NCBI GenBank assembly: GCA_018398585.1
Contig: JAGTTD010000022.1
Span: forward strand, 8,843,501 to 8,907,500
Source: Simmondsia chinensis
Lineage: Eukaryota; Streptophyta; Magnoliopsida; Caryophyllales; Simmondsiaceae
Length of the DNA stretch: 64,000 bases
Direction: 5' to 3'
Shown here: positions 21,780-32,990 of the stretch, piece by piece
Layout of the letters: every line of letters begins with the position of its first letter
How positions within the stretch are numbered: the first letter of the stretch is position 1
Translations under genes and position numbers: made by a program
The notes under the pieces: generated by a model
Told to the model about the DNA's origin: nothing
What the model saw: the letters and a program-made list of their open reading frames with translations, nothing else
Database searches by the model: none

Positions 21780-22990
21780 AAGATTAATCCATTAACTGCT
21801 TCCGGCATCCAGCAGATAATGTGCTTATCATAAATGGGCATCGACCTCCCTTTGGCGAACATGTGGAGATGCATCTTTACACTGGCCTTTTTTCGCACCT
21901 TTCCTTCTTCCCAGGTCCTTACATTTTTTTTATGGAGGATAAAGAAATCGTGGGGGTGAGTAGCGGATTAGCCTTTTGTCGAGGCATCTCTTTTTTGGGC
22001 CTATGGGCTTATCTTAAGTAAACCTGCTACCGGAACATATCTTCCATTCTTCTTTCCTAAAGAATTGCGCTATCTAAACAGTACTCTTAATGTGGTGCTT
22101 GTGTGTTCTGAAGATGTTTCTCTTGACCCTTTTAATTATCATATTTTCGTATTGGCTCTTAATCTCGAAGCCAACATGAGAGTCAACTCCTAGGCTGAAG
22201 GAGATTGGTATTCGGTTTTTTACTTTGATCGTGGTGTCTGGCGCTATTAGGCGGATGCCAATATTGGTGGGTGTAAAATAGATTTTAACCGTATGGTGTT
22301 TTGCGATGGGATACTGTACCTTTTATCAAAGCGTAGTAGTTATTTTACGCCAGACTCCCCATATTTTTATCCACATATAGTGTTGTGGGATATGAGGAAA
22401 GACTCTGCTACACTCCTGTCTCTTGCTCCGAATATTCGTGATGAAGTCGTTCGTAGTCAAAGTTTAGAAATTTTTTGTTGGCAGGGACATCTTGGTTTAG
22501 CTATGTTGCATGGCTTGGCTCTTTCTTTATGGAATCTTTTAGATTGTAGGGATGCGAATTCATGGGTTTGTTTCAAAATATCTTCTTCAATATCATTCAT
22601 CCAAGCGAGCAGGGAAGTGTAGGTGTGACAGGTTTTACAGCGACGGGCTTTCTTGTAATCTTTTAGACCGAGTTCAAGGTTTATAGTTATACTTTTTTTG
22701 GACCTGATCATGGTGCACTTCGGGTCATATGTCCTCGTGGTTACATGGAATGCGCATGTTTGTACGCATATTAGAGTTCACTTCATCCCTGTGGGGCTCC
22801 GATTTATGCTGGTGGGACACTGTGCAACTAGGGTGCGTACTAAACTTGATTGTATAATTTTGGTTGTAACTTATCAGTTAAGTGTGGTGGTGTTGTTTTA
22901 TTCTGATGACTTCCCGTGTATATTGGAGGTAGGTGCGGTAAATAAGTAACTCTGTACTTTGTCGGGGTTAGTCGAGGCCTATTGGATGAG
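21780..22990 (+). pseudogene. F-box-associated (FBA/kelch-like) domain relic inside B
   Basis: On the plus strand, antisense to element B, broken frames align in order with the layout of plant F-box proteins: GVSSGLAFCRG (the G-S-x-x-G-L block, about 21,955), then KPATGTYLPFFFPKELRYL (the N-P-A-T block, about 22,020), HIFVLALNLEAN (about 22,138), DWYSVFYFDRGVWR (the Y-S-x-x-x-x-W block, about 22,203), FCDGILYLLSK (the G-x-L-Y block, about 22,299) and PHIVLWDMRKDSATLL (about 22,370). The longest open part is 22,293-22,622. No N-terminal F-box is seen. Intact relatives bind substrates for SCF ubiquitin ligases. This copy has several stops and frameshifts. It may be a captured host gene fragment or part of the extra ORF of this element family. 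Recognition is by motif order only. Confidence 0.5.
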
Positions 22991-23339
22991 CTTGTCTTAG
23001 GTATGCCATGTAAACATGTTTGTATGAATGAAAAATAGTGTTTGGGTATGCTGCGAATGAAATAAGTGAATTGTGTGCATCAAGGATGTACAACTGTATG
23101 ATAATTTTTATTTAGGTACTTAATCGGGTAATCTATTTGTTTTATCCCCGTAAATAACTTGGTTACGAATTCTGTATATTTTTTAACGTGGGAGGTTATC
23201 CTTTAATTTATATATTAGTAAGCATTTTGCATAGCTCCTCAGGGCAGAAAACCATTTGTCATTTTAATTACTTATGTAATCCATTTGTTTAATGGTTGGG
23301 GTTTAACATAATTCCCAGTATATAAACTTATTTATGATT
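22991..23339. other. Spacer before the 70-bp array
   Basis: AT-rich with no coding potential. The last part (from about 23,260) has diverged words that resemble the array units (TTTTAATTACTTATGTAATCCATTTG), so the array may begin earlier in decayed form. Confidence 0.4.
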
Positions 23340-25990
23340 TCAACTACTTGTATCTCCATTTTTTTCCACTGATGGGCGTTTAATGTAGGCCCAAGCGTAT
23401 ACAATAATTTAAATCACTTATATTTCCCATTTTTTATACTGATGGATGTTTAACGTAGCCCCTAGTGTATAAAATAATTTCAATCACTTATAACTCCCAT
23501 TTTTTACATTGGTGGGCATTTAACGTAGCTCCTAGTGTATAAGATAATTTCAATTACTTATATCTTCTATTTTTTATACTGGTAGGCATTTAACATAGCC
23601 CCTAGCATATAAAATAATTTCAATAACTTATATCTCCCATTTTTTACACTGGTGGGTATTTAACGTAGCCCCCAGTGTATAAAATTATTTTCTAAGTTCA
23701 ACCACTCATGTCTTCTATTTTCACACTAGTGGGCATTTAACATAGCCCCCAGTGTATAAAATAATTTCAATCACTAATATCTCCCATTTTTTACAGTGGT
23801 GGGTGTTTAACGTCGCCCTCAGTGTATAAGAATATTTCAATCACTTATATTTCCCATTTTTTACACCGGTGGGCGTTTAACATAGCCCCCAGTATATAAA
23901 ATAATTTCAATCACTTGTATCTCCCATTTTTTATACTGGTGGGCATTTAACGTAAGCCCTAGTGTGTAGGATAATTTCGATCACTTATGTCTCTCATTTC
24001 TTACATTGGTGGACGTTTAATGTAGCCCCCAGTGCATAAGATAATTTCAATTACTTATATCTCCCTCTTTTTTAACACTAAAGGGCGTTTAAAGTAGCTC
24101 CCCAATGTATAAAATTATTTATAAATTCAACCCTTATGTCTCCCATTTTTACACTGGTGGGCATTTAATGTAGCCCCAAGTGTATAAAATAATTTCAATC
24201 ACTTATATCTCTCATTTTTTACACTGGTGGGTGTTTAATGTAGCCCCAGTGTGCAAAATTAATTCAATCGCTTATATCTCCCATTTTTTACACTGGTGGG
24301 CGTTTAACGTCGCCTCCAGTGTATAAAGTAATTTCAATAACTTATATCTCCCACATTTTTTGTGCTGGTGGGAGTTTATCCTAGCCTCCAGTGTATAAAA
24401 TAACTTCAATCACGTATGTCTCCCACTTTTTACATTGGTGGGTGTTTAAATTAGCCCCCAGTGTATAAGATTATTCCAATCACTTATGTCGCCTATTTTT
24501 CAAACTGGTGGGCACTTAACGCAGCTTCAAGTGTATAAACTAATTTCAATCACTTATATCTCCTAATTTTTACCCGCCTCCAGTATATAAAATTATTTAT
24601 AATTTCAATCACTTGTGCCTAAAATGTTTACACTAGTTGGCTTTCAACGTAGCTCTCAGTGTATAAAATAATCTCAATCACTGTTATCTCCCTTTTTTAA
24701 ATACTAGTGGGCGTTTCATGTAGCCCCTATGTATAAAATTATTTGAATCACTTATATCTCCCATTTTTTAAACTGGCGGGCGTTTAACTTAGCCCCTTCT
24801 ATCTAAAAAAATATCAATCACTTATATCTTCCATTTTTTATACTGGTGGGGGTTTAACGTAGAGCCCCAAGGTGTAAAATAATTTCAATAACTTATATCA
24901 CCCATTTTTACATTGGTGGGCGTTTAACATTGCCCACGGTGTATAAAACTATTTATAATTTTAGTTACTTCCATCTCCCATTTTTTGCACTGGTAGACTT
25001 TTAACATAGCCCCCAGCGCATAAAATTAATTCAATCGTTACATGTCCCTTTTTTTTACATTGGTGGGCGTTTAACATTGCCCCTAGTGTATAAAATAACT
25101 TCAATCACTTAAATCTCCCTTTTTTTTTATACTGGTGGGAGTTTAATGTAGCCCCCAATGTATAAAATAATTTCAATCACTTATATCTCCCATTTTTCAC
25201 ACTGGTGGGCGTTTAATGTAACCCCCAGTGTATAAGATTGTTTCAATCACTTATATCTCCTATTTTTTACACTGGTAGGCATTTAGCGCAGTATAGAATA
25301 ATTTAAATCACTTATATCTCCAATTTTTTAAACGGGTGGACGTTTAACGCCGCCCCCAGTATATAAAATTATTTATAATTTCAATCACTTGTGTCTCTCA
25401 TTTTCACACTGGTTGGCTTTGAACATAGCCCCAAGTGTATAAAATAATCTCAATCACTTGTATCTCCCTTTTTTAATACTGGTGGGCGTTTAACGTAGCC
25501 CTAGTGCGTAAAGTAATTTGAATCACTTGTATCTCCCTTTTTTACACTGGTGGGAGATAATTTCAATCACTTATGTCTCCCATTTTTACACTGATTGGCT
25601 TTGAACATAGCCCACAGTGTATAAAATAATCTCAATCACTTGTATCTCCCTTTTTTAATACTGGTGGGCGTTTAACGCAGCCCCAATGTGTAAAATAATT
25701 TGAATCACTTATATCTTCCATTTTTTCCACTGGTGGGCGTTTAACTTCTCCCCTACTGTCTAAAATAATTTCAATCACTTATATCTCCTATTACTTTTAT
25801 ATTGGTTAGCGTTTAACGTAGCCCCCAATGTATAAAATAATTTCAATAACTTATATCGCCCATTTTTTCATTGGTGGGCGTTTAAACTTGCCCCTTGTGT
25901 ATAAAATTATTTATAATTGCAATCACTTCTGTCTTCCATTTTTACACTGGTGGGCTTTAACGTAGCTCCTAAGGTATAAAATTATTTATA
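23340..25990. repeat. 70-bp tandem array in element B
   Basis: About 37 units of roughly 70 bp. Each unit contains ACACTGGTGGGCGTTTAACG, then TAGCCCCCAGTGTATAA, an AT-rich part (AATAATTTCAATCACTTA) and TATCTCCCATTTTTT. The two G/C-rich parts are inverted complements (ACACTGG-x-GGGC with GCCCC-CAGTGT), so every unit can fold into a hairpin with a loop around GTTTAACGTA. Some units carry an extra about 10-bp TTATTTATAA variant; two of these variants form a higher-order pattern. Units are diverged by substitutions, so the array is old. Confidence 0.9.
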
Positions 25991-25997
25991 ACAATGT

Positions 25998-26150
25998 TAA
26001 ATTTTTTTCCTTCTCTCTCTCTTTTTCTTTCTTTTTTCTTTCTTTTCTTTTTTCTTCTTCTTTTTTTTTTCTTTCTTCCTTTTTTCTCTTTTCTTCTTTC
26101 CTTCTCCCCTTTTTTTTCTTTTCTTTCCTTTTTGCACCGTTTTCACTTCT
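25998..26150. repeat. Polypyrimidine (CT) tract
   Basis: Almost pure C/T for about 150 bases (TTTCTTTC, TTCTTCTT words). The 70-codon frame at 25,994-26,206 is just this tract read as Ser/Phe/Leu and is not a gene. Confidence 0.85.
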
Positions 26151-26449
26151 CTCTCTGGTTCTTTCTTCCTAAGCTTTCCTTCATACTAATGCACAGTAGT
26201 TACTAGCTCGTTTTTCCTTTATTTTTTGTCATGTTGATCTGATTTTGACATTAGGTGTTGTGCCTTTTATCCTTTTTGCCCTAATTTCGTAGGGATAGAT
26301 GAGACTTTTACCATATGTTCAAATTGAAGTGGTTGGCAGTGATTTTCCATGATTTTTGCGTAGATTTGGTATTAATTTATGTTCTAATTTGGATTCTATC
26401 TTAGTTTTACTGAAAATTTCGCAGAAAAGTTATACCTATTTTCTCTTTA

Positions 26450-26885
26450 TCATGTTAACTTGCTAATACTTAATACCTTGGTTTACATGACCTTTGTTAA
26501 AATACTTACCATTTTGCTTTGTTTGTGATTGTGCCCTATCGCGCTAGTTTGTGGATGTTTTCAACTTTAGTTTGCATGACTTTGATTAAAACCTCCTTCG
26601 TCCATTGTAATGTATTCCCTGTCGTGCTGACTTCCGGATGTTATTAGCTGTTTGTGAATATTTTTAGCTGTTAATGTGGTCAAAGTCTCCTTTGTAACAT
26701 GTGCCATGTTGGCTTGCGGGTGTTAACAACTTTAGTTTACATGTCTTTGGTTAAAATCTCTCGTGTTCTAAGATACCATATGCTTTATTGTGCTATTTTA
26801 AGGATGTTATTAACAGTTTGTGGATGTTTTTAGCTATTTGCTCAAAGTCTCCTTTGTAACATGTGCCATGTTGGCTTGCAGGTTT
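26450..26885. repeat. Degenerate direct repeats of about 165 bp
   Basis: CAAAGTCTCCTTTGTAACAT with GTGCCATGTTGGCTTGC occurs at about 26,680 and again at about 26,844. Less conserved words (GTTTACATG, TTAAAAT, GTGGATGTTTT) recur with similar spacing back to 26,450. 26,151-26,450 holds nothing recognisable. Confidence 0.55.
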
Positions 26886-26899
26886 TAACTGCTTCATTT

Positions 26900-29220
26900 T
26901 GCTTGACTTCCTTATTGTGTCCTGCTCGTCTTAAAAGACATAAAGTTACTCTTTTTGTTGAGGTAAAGGTGGTTTTATTTGTGACAACGAGTTTGGGTGC
27001 CGACAGCCATAGTTCTTCTTACTATCAGCGTATTTTAGATAATCCTGCAGTTCCCAGTAGGCTAAAAGATATTTTTTTTCCCATGAATCAAGGATTGGTT
27101 GTTGCATCGCCTCTACCTTCTTTTCATATCTAGCAGGAGGAGCATTGCCTCTATGTGTGTATGTATATGTGTTCTTTGATTCATGCTGGACTTATTAGTG
27201 TGATTTTATTGTAGATTAAAAGTGGTTTAGGGTAGAAGTAGGAATCGAGACAATCGAGCCGAAGACCGGCCTTTCACTTCTGGTCCCGTGTCTAATCTTG
27301 CTTCCACTGTTATATCTTTTAATGAAGCTAGAGTGCGGGCCGAATTCCCACATATTGCAGATATTGGGCCCTTTAAACGATTTGTTCAATGTTATTCGAA
27401 TGTAGAGAAGATCGCTTTATTAGAGAGAAGTACTATTTTTCTTTGGAGCACGAAATATGAGCTCCAAAGGAAACTAACCGTATACTATTTCCCTCTCAGC
27501 ATGACTATTTTGCGGTGACACTAGAGTCCTTGAGTGCTGGGCATAGATTTCCACTTCTTTTTATTGGAGTGGTATACTTTGTGCCCTAGCCAAGTGACCC
27601 CTAATGGTCTTCGAAATGTGTTTTTTAATACTTCTTTTGTTAAGGGTTTTGCAGCTTTTGACAAGGCTTTTTACTCTTTATTTAATGTCAAAAAGAGCCA
27701 GAGCATCTTTCTTTTGAGAGTCGTGGGAGTTGCAGTTTTGTTGAGGATAATCCGTCCAACCTTAAGACTTGGTTGAATAAGTTTTTGTAGGTTCACCCGT
27801 CTACTCTTCCTAGTTATCCCATGCTGTGGCAAAACTAACCCGTGCTCCCAGACCACTTTTAGAAGAGTTGGCTCCCTCAGATTGGCACGAATTCTGACGA
27901 GGATCGCCTTGTAGCCACTCGCTCACTTCATAGTAAAGAGATAGTTCTTGCAAAGGCCGGGTTAAATAGGAGACCTTTTCAAGGTATATGAGTCTCGAAT
28001 GTTTGACTTTTTTTTTAAATTATTCTTTTTTTTTTATACTATATAACGGTAAGTGTTTATTGTTTTTAATTTTGCTACTGTTTCTTTTTTGTTTTTAATG
28101 CAGCCGAAGAAGTAGATAACTTGAATATTTTCTACTAATTGGTTTCGGACTCTCCTCAGGGCAGCTCGGAGCATACCGATGTGGGTGTTTTCGCTGAACC
28201 CTTAGTACAAACTCCCTTTGGGGATCCCCCTCTTCGAGTCACACAGCCGATTTCTGAGGGTGAATGCTCGGCTCAACGTCGCGTACGGAGTGGCATTACA
28301 GTGCTACCTCCTCAAAGTCAGTCTACTCAGTTAGGCTTACATCTTGAAGGGAAGAATGTTTGGGCATGTTTTGAGTTGGTGCAAAATCTTGCTGCACTGG
28401 ATGCTCCCGCTGTCATTCCTTTGCTGCCACCTCTTTTCGCTCCTCCTGTGAGAGATTTTCCTATAGACGAGACCGCGGTTCGTGGGAAGGATGCTTCTAT
28501 TTTTCCTCGTCCTCTAATAGATTTTGCATCTTTGCTAAGAGTTTTTGAAGAGTTGTCACCTCCTGGGACCATTCGTCCTCAGAGTTCTTTCACCTTGTCA
28601 GAGGTGATGGCTTGTGCTTAATTTATTCGTTCGTCTTCTTCTCTTTCTTCTTCCCAGTACTATTGCTTATTTGTGGTGTGATTGTATGGCTTATTTTTGC
28701 AGCAACTAGGTGTCCTGGGTTATTTGAGCCAAATGGCCTCATCTTATACAAACACCATGGCCTATTGTCAGAACCTTCATGAGCTCTAGGCCATTCAAAA
28801 TGCATCTCTGAGGCAACAAGAAGATTTTCATCGTGAAGTGGAACAGCTTCAAAGGAGGTTGGATGAGGTGCGGACTTATAACTCCCGTCCAGCAAGAGAT
28901 TTATGTAGTCAGGATGTGCAGATTGACGATCTTTGAGCTACACTTCTCCAAGCTTGCGAGGAGGCCATTGCAACCTTTAAGTCTAGCTCTGAATTTGAGA
29001 TCGCCCAACTTGACTTTTATTAGGTCAGTACGGATTCAGCTTTTGCTCACTTATCCAAGAAGCTTGGTGATGGTGGCCCCAACCTCACTCGACCTATGGT
29101 AGATTCCTTAATCTCTCAAATTACTAACGAGATTAATGAGGAGTTATTTCAGAGGGACGGTTCTCCCTCTGCTGAGGTAATGCTCATTCGCGAGCTTGGC
29201 CTTATGAGGTTATAGCTTTC
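26900..29220 (+). pseudogene. Antisense ORF remnant of element B (aORF-like)
   Basis: Plus-strand frames in succession, opposite to gag-pol: 26,861-27,133, 27,288-27,518, 27,534-27,776, 28,139-28,621 and a stop-broken stretch at 28,690-29,215. The first parts have a globular look (FNEARVRAEFPHIADIGPF, about 27,321; NGLRNVFFNTSFVKGFAAF, about 27,603). The 28,139 frame (160 codons) is Pro/Ser-rich and unstructured. The last part is coiled-coil-like (LRQQEDFHREVEQLQRRLDEV, about 28,812) and ends EEAIATFKSSSEFEIAQ (about 28,959). A globular part, a disordered linker and a coiled coil in antisense between pol and the 3' LTR fits the extra antisense ORFs reported for Tat-lineage elements. 28,018-28,100 is AT-rich with a T run and may be a former intron. 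Confidence 0.5.
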
Positions 29221-29469
29221 TTTCATTCTCTCTTCTTTTCCTGTTGATAGCATGATGGTTTTATTGGCTATATGATGGATAAATACGGGTGATGGTATCT
29301 TGGAATGTGAGACGCTTGTATGTTCAAATGGGAATTTTTTATTTATTTATTTTTTTTTGCAAGTAGGTATACTTGACTTTGTATGAGAATGTATGGTTGC
29401 ACTTTTAACAAATGTTGGATAGCCTTTTTAACAGGTGGAGAGCTGTGTTGTTTACTTAACAACATCATG

Positions 29470-30150
29470 TTGTTTTGTATCCTGGATAAGTGTATGGTAG
29501 TTCTCTCCTTTTAAAAGGTGAAGGGTTATATAATTGACAACTTAGTGTTGATTCAAAACGCCGACGAGTGTATGGTATCTCTCTTTTTAATAGGTGGAAA
29601 GCCATGTTGTGTAGTTTCGTGCCATTGGTAAGTGTATGATATCTCTCTTTTCAACATGTGAAGAGTCATGTCATTTGATTGACAATGTTGTGTTATTTCG
29701 TATTGTTGATAAGTGTATGGTATCTTTCTTTTTAATAGGTGGAAAGTCATGTCGTTTGATTGGCAATGTTGTGTTATTTTGTATCGTTGATAAGTGTATG
29801 GTATCTCTCTTTTTTAACAGGTGAAGAGTCATATCATTTGATTAGCAATATTGTGTTATTTCGTACCATTGATAAGTGTATGGCATCTTTCTTTTCAACA
29901 AGTGAAGAGTCATGTCGTTTGATTGACAATGTTGTGTTACTTCATATTGTTGATAAGTGTATGGCATCTTTCTTTTGAACAGGTGAAGAGTCCTGTCATT
30001 TAATTTACAATGATATGTTATTTCGTATTATTGATAGCTGTATGGTATCTCTTTTTTTAACAGGTGAAGAGTCATGTCATTTAATTGACAATATTGTGTT
30101 ATTTTGTATTGTTGATAAGTGTACAATATCTCTATTTTTAATTGGTGAAT
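29470..30150. repeat. 81-bp tandem array in element B
   Basis: About nine units of roughly 80-81 bp. The anchor word GATAAGTGTATGGTATCTCT recurs about every 80 bases from 29,482 to 30,115, followed by TTTTAACAGGTGAAGAGTCA and TTGACAATGTTGTGTTATTTCG. The unit is 27 codons long, so overlapping frames stay open through it; these are by-products. It lies between the antisense ORF remnant and integrase. Confidence 0.9.
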
Positions 30151-30262
30151 GGTTACACCTTTAATAGAAGAATGGTTGCACCTTCAATAGGTAAATGGTT
30201 GCATCTTTAATAGGTAAAGTGTTGCACCTTCACTAGGTGAAAATACGTAGTTGCATCTCCAT
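30140..30262. repeat. Short tandem repeats of about 26 bp
   Basis: TTTAATAGGTAAATGGTTGCA-like units, four or five copies, directly after the 81-bp array. The following 30,263-30,650 is AT-rich and shows no gene. Confidence 0.65.
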
Positions 30263-30756
30263 TTTCTTGTTTTATTATTTATGACTTTTTTACCTACGAT
30301 ACAAGAAGAATTTGATATCTGTCCACTGAAATTTGTGTTTCATAATTTAACAAAAAGAGAAAACCTTTACGTTTACATAACCACTATCCCATTTATTCAA
30401 TGTGTATTTAAAAATGTAAAAGGCAACTAACATAAATTTACACAAAAAGAAAGTTCATTACATGCCTAAGAATGTGGCATAGTTATGGGTAATATTTTCT
30501 TAAGGTTCTGCACATTCCAGCTTCTAGATATCTTGGTTCCATCTAAGCTGCATAGTTGATAACTTACCTCTCTTAGGACTTGGATTACTTTGTAAGGAAC
30601 TTCCCAATTAGGTGCGTGTTTTCCAAATTCGACCCCATTTCCTGCAGCTTCTTTGCATCTTAAAACAAAATCTCATACTTGGAATTGTCATGGTCTAACT
30701 TTACCGTTAAACTATTTCGCCATTGCTTGTTTTATGCTACCATGCGTAATAGAGGT

Positions 30757-31560
30757 TCAAATCGGACTTCTTCTACTAGATCTAGAGAGTTTTCCATTAG
30801 TTTCGTGTTTTCTTCTGGATGGTAGTATTTTACACGAAAACATAGGCTTCTGCATTTCTATCGGTAGGATAGCTTCTGCTCCATATGTCTGCATAAAAGG
30901 GGTTTCTCCAGTTGCTCTTTTGCAATGGTTCAATAGGACCATAGTATACTAGGTGGCGCTCCAACCCATAAACATTTTGCTTTATCTTGCCTTCTCTTAA
31001 TGCCCTTTACAATTTCCTTGTTAGTTGCCTAGATCTGTCCATTACTTTGTGGGTGGGCTATAGCAGAAAAATGAAGACTGATGCCCACTTCTTTGCAATA
31101 AGCTTGAAACCTGATTGAGTCGAACTGGAATCCATTATCTGCCAAAAGTATTCTGGGTACTCCAAGCCGGTAATAATATTTTTCCACAGGAAGTATTGTG
31201 CTGCTTGGTTTGTTATTTTTGCCACTGGTTCAGCTTCAACCCATTTAGTGAAGTAATTGATGGCTGCTATCGCGAATTTTCTTTGACCCGAGGCTAGAGG
31301 AAAGGCACCCAATATATAAATTCCCAATTGCGTAAAAGGAAGTGGACTAATCAATGTCTACAGAGTAGTGTGAGGTGCATGATAGATTGGGGCAAATCAT
31401 TGGCAAGCTTTGCAATGGCATACTAATTCTTCGGCATCTTTTTTCAAGGTGGGTCAGATGTATCCTGGTCGCAAAGTTTTATTAGCAAGTGCATGTCCTC
31501 CTATATGTTCTCTGCATTCGCCCTCACGAATTTCTTCTAGAATCTCTTTCCTTCATCTGT
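30757..31560 (-). pseudogene. Integrase relic, element B
   Basis: Minus-strand integrase. The zinc-binding part shows CHCKACQ at about 31,400. The core block GAFPLASGQRKFAIAAINYF lies at about 31,300 and is followed by TKWVEAEPVAKIT, highly typical of Tat/Athila integrase. The first catalytic aspartate of the core (D-I-x-G-x-F-P) reads Y-I-L-G here, so it appears lost. The C-terminal piece NHCKRATGETPFMQTYGAEAILP is at 30,938-30,860. Stops and frameshifts separate the pieces. Confidence 0.8.
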
Positions 31561-31770
31561 TTCGACACATTTAAGTAAGGGATGAGAATGAGATCGCTTA
31601 TAAAGCTAGTCCTCTATGTGCATAAAATCAAGAGGCCTGTCGTCTTAACTTCTTAGCTTCAAAATGATTAGAAGATTTTTTTTCATGACGGAGATATTCG
31701 ATTACTTGCTATGTCCAACCCGGTGGAGTTCCGAGATAATATATTCTTTTTACGACTTCCCCGAAACAAT

Positions 31771-32220
31771 CTAGGGTTGCATTTGTTTAATGATTATCTG
31801 GGTGTTTTCAGAAGCTGCCCGACATGAGTTAACTAATTTGCTCAACTCATCCTCTATATGATTATCATTCCTGTCGATGTATGTTTCCTCTGTCTGTATA
31901 AAGTTTGCAGCCAGTTCTTGAAACATTTTAAGGTATGTAAGCATGTTAGACTCCTTAGCTTCATATTCTCCGTTTACCTTGCTAGTTATTATCTGCGAGT
32001 CACTGTAAATTCTTACAAAGCAAGCTCCAGCGTTTTGCGCAAGACTAGCTCCATGCATTAAGGCCTCATACTCAATTTCATTATTAGTCAACGGGTAGTG
32101 GAAACGTAGGGCATAAGGATATGTCACCCCTTTAAGATCTCGAATGAAAATTTTGGCTCTGAAACCCACTTGGGATGAGGAACTGTCTACACATATATTC
32201 CATATCGGGAATTTTTCCAA
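31771..32220 (-). pseudogene. Second (archaeal-type) RNase H, element B
   Basis: 150-codon open frame. It has VDSSSSQVGFRAKIF at the start, the hallmark TNNEIEYEALMHGASLAQ (residues about 43-60) and YSDSQIITSKVNGEYEAK (about 72-90), followed by a D/N-rich end (DRNDNHIEDELSKLV). This is the additional RNase H of Tat-lineage elements, thought to compensate for or supplement the first. The domain is nearly complete and shows no internal stop, unusual in this decayed element. Confidence 0.8.
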
Positions 32221-32269
32221 CGGCTCAGCACTTGAATCTTCAATTTTTCCTTTTCTTTAGCAACATTTT

Positions 32270-32990
32270 CTGGCTTAGGAGTCAAGCTCTTCCTCGAAGT
32301 TGCATTCAGCACGGAAGTCTGCCACTGCTTGTTCTTTTGTGGCAGTTCGTGGGTGATAATGTAAGTCATATTCTGATAACTCTACGGCCCAAGCTAATAA
32401 TTGACCCGAGCATTCTAACTTTGATAATAGTTTCTTGGCTGGTTGATCTGTTAATACATTTATAGCATGGGCTTGATAGTAAGGTCGAAGTTTTCTTGAA
32501 GCCATTGTAATGGCAAAGACCATTTTTTTTGTAACGGAGGATATTTTAATTCGGCCTCTTTCAACACCTGGCTGACAAAATATATCGGGATTATCCTTTT
32601 AAGCGATTGGCTGCTAACATGGCGCCAATGGTCTTATTTGTGGCCGCTATATATAAAGTCAAGATCTTTCCTGGATTGGGCTTGGCCATAGAGGGAAGAT
32701 GTGCAAGATGCTCTTTGACATGTTGGAAAGCATATTCCACTCCTTATCCCATAGCTGACCCCTTTTCTTACTTAGCACTTGATAGAATGGGAGTGCTTTT
32801 TCGATGGACTTACTAATAAATATGTCAAGTGTGGCTAACTGTCCCGTAAGACATTGTACATCGTTCATCATTTTCCGAGTCCCCATTTATTGAATGGCTT
32901 TTATTTTCACCGGATTGGCCTCAATCGCTAGAGCACTAACAATGTAGCCCAAAACATTTCATTAGGTATACAGAACGAACACTTGTTGGG
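32270..32990 (-). pseudogene. First RNase H and connection, element B
   Basis: Ty3/Gypsy RNase H remains: MASRKLRPYYQAHAINVLTD (about 32,500), PAKKLLSKLECSGQLLAWAVE (about 32,435) and the frame 32,886-32,659 with the connection block MNDVQCLTGQLATLDIFISKS. Several frameshifts separate them. The domain lies between reverse transcriptase and the second RNase H, as expected. Confidence 0.7.

Noticed and set aside
23340..25990. Regular repeats resembling a CRISPR array
   Set aside because: Units are contiguous with no unique spacers, the genome is a plant nucleus and there are no cas genes.
25994..26206. 70-codon Phe/Ser/Leu-rich frame
   Set aside because: It is the polypyrimidine tract read as protein; no start context or similarity.
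29553..29978. Overlapping frames of 60-72 codons on both strands
   Set aside because: They come from the 81-bp (27-codon) tandem unit, which keeps any stop-free phase open.
30653..30952. 99-codon plus-strand frame with hydrophobic stretches
   Set aside because: It is opposite to the integrase C-terminus of element B (NHCKRATGETPF on the minus strand).
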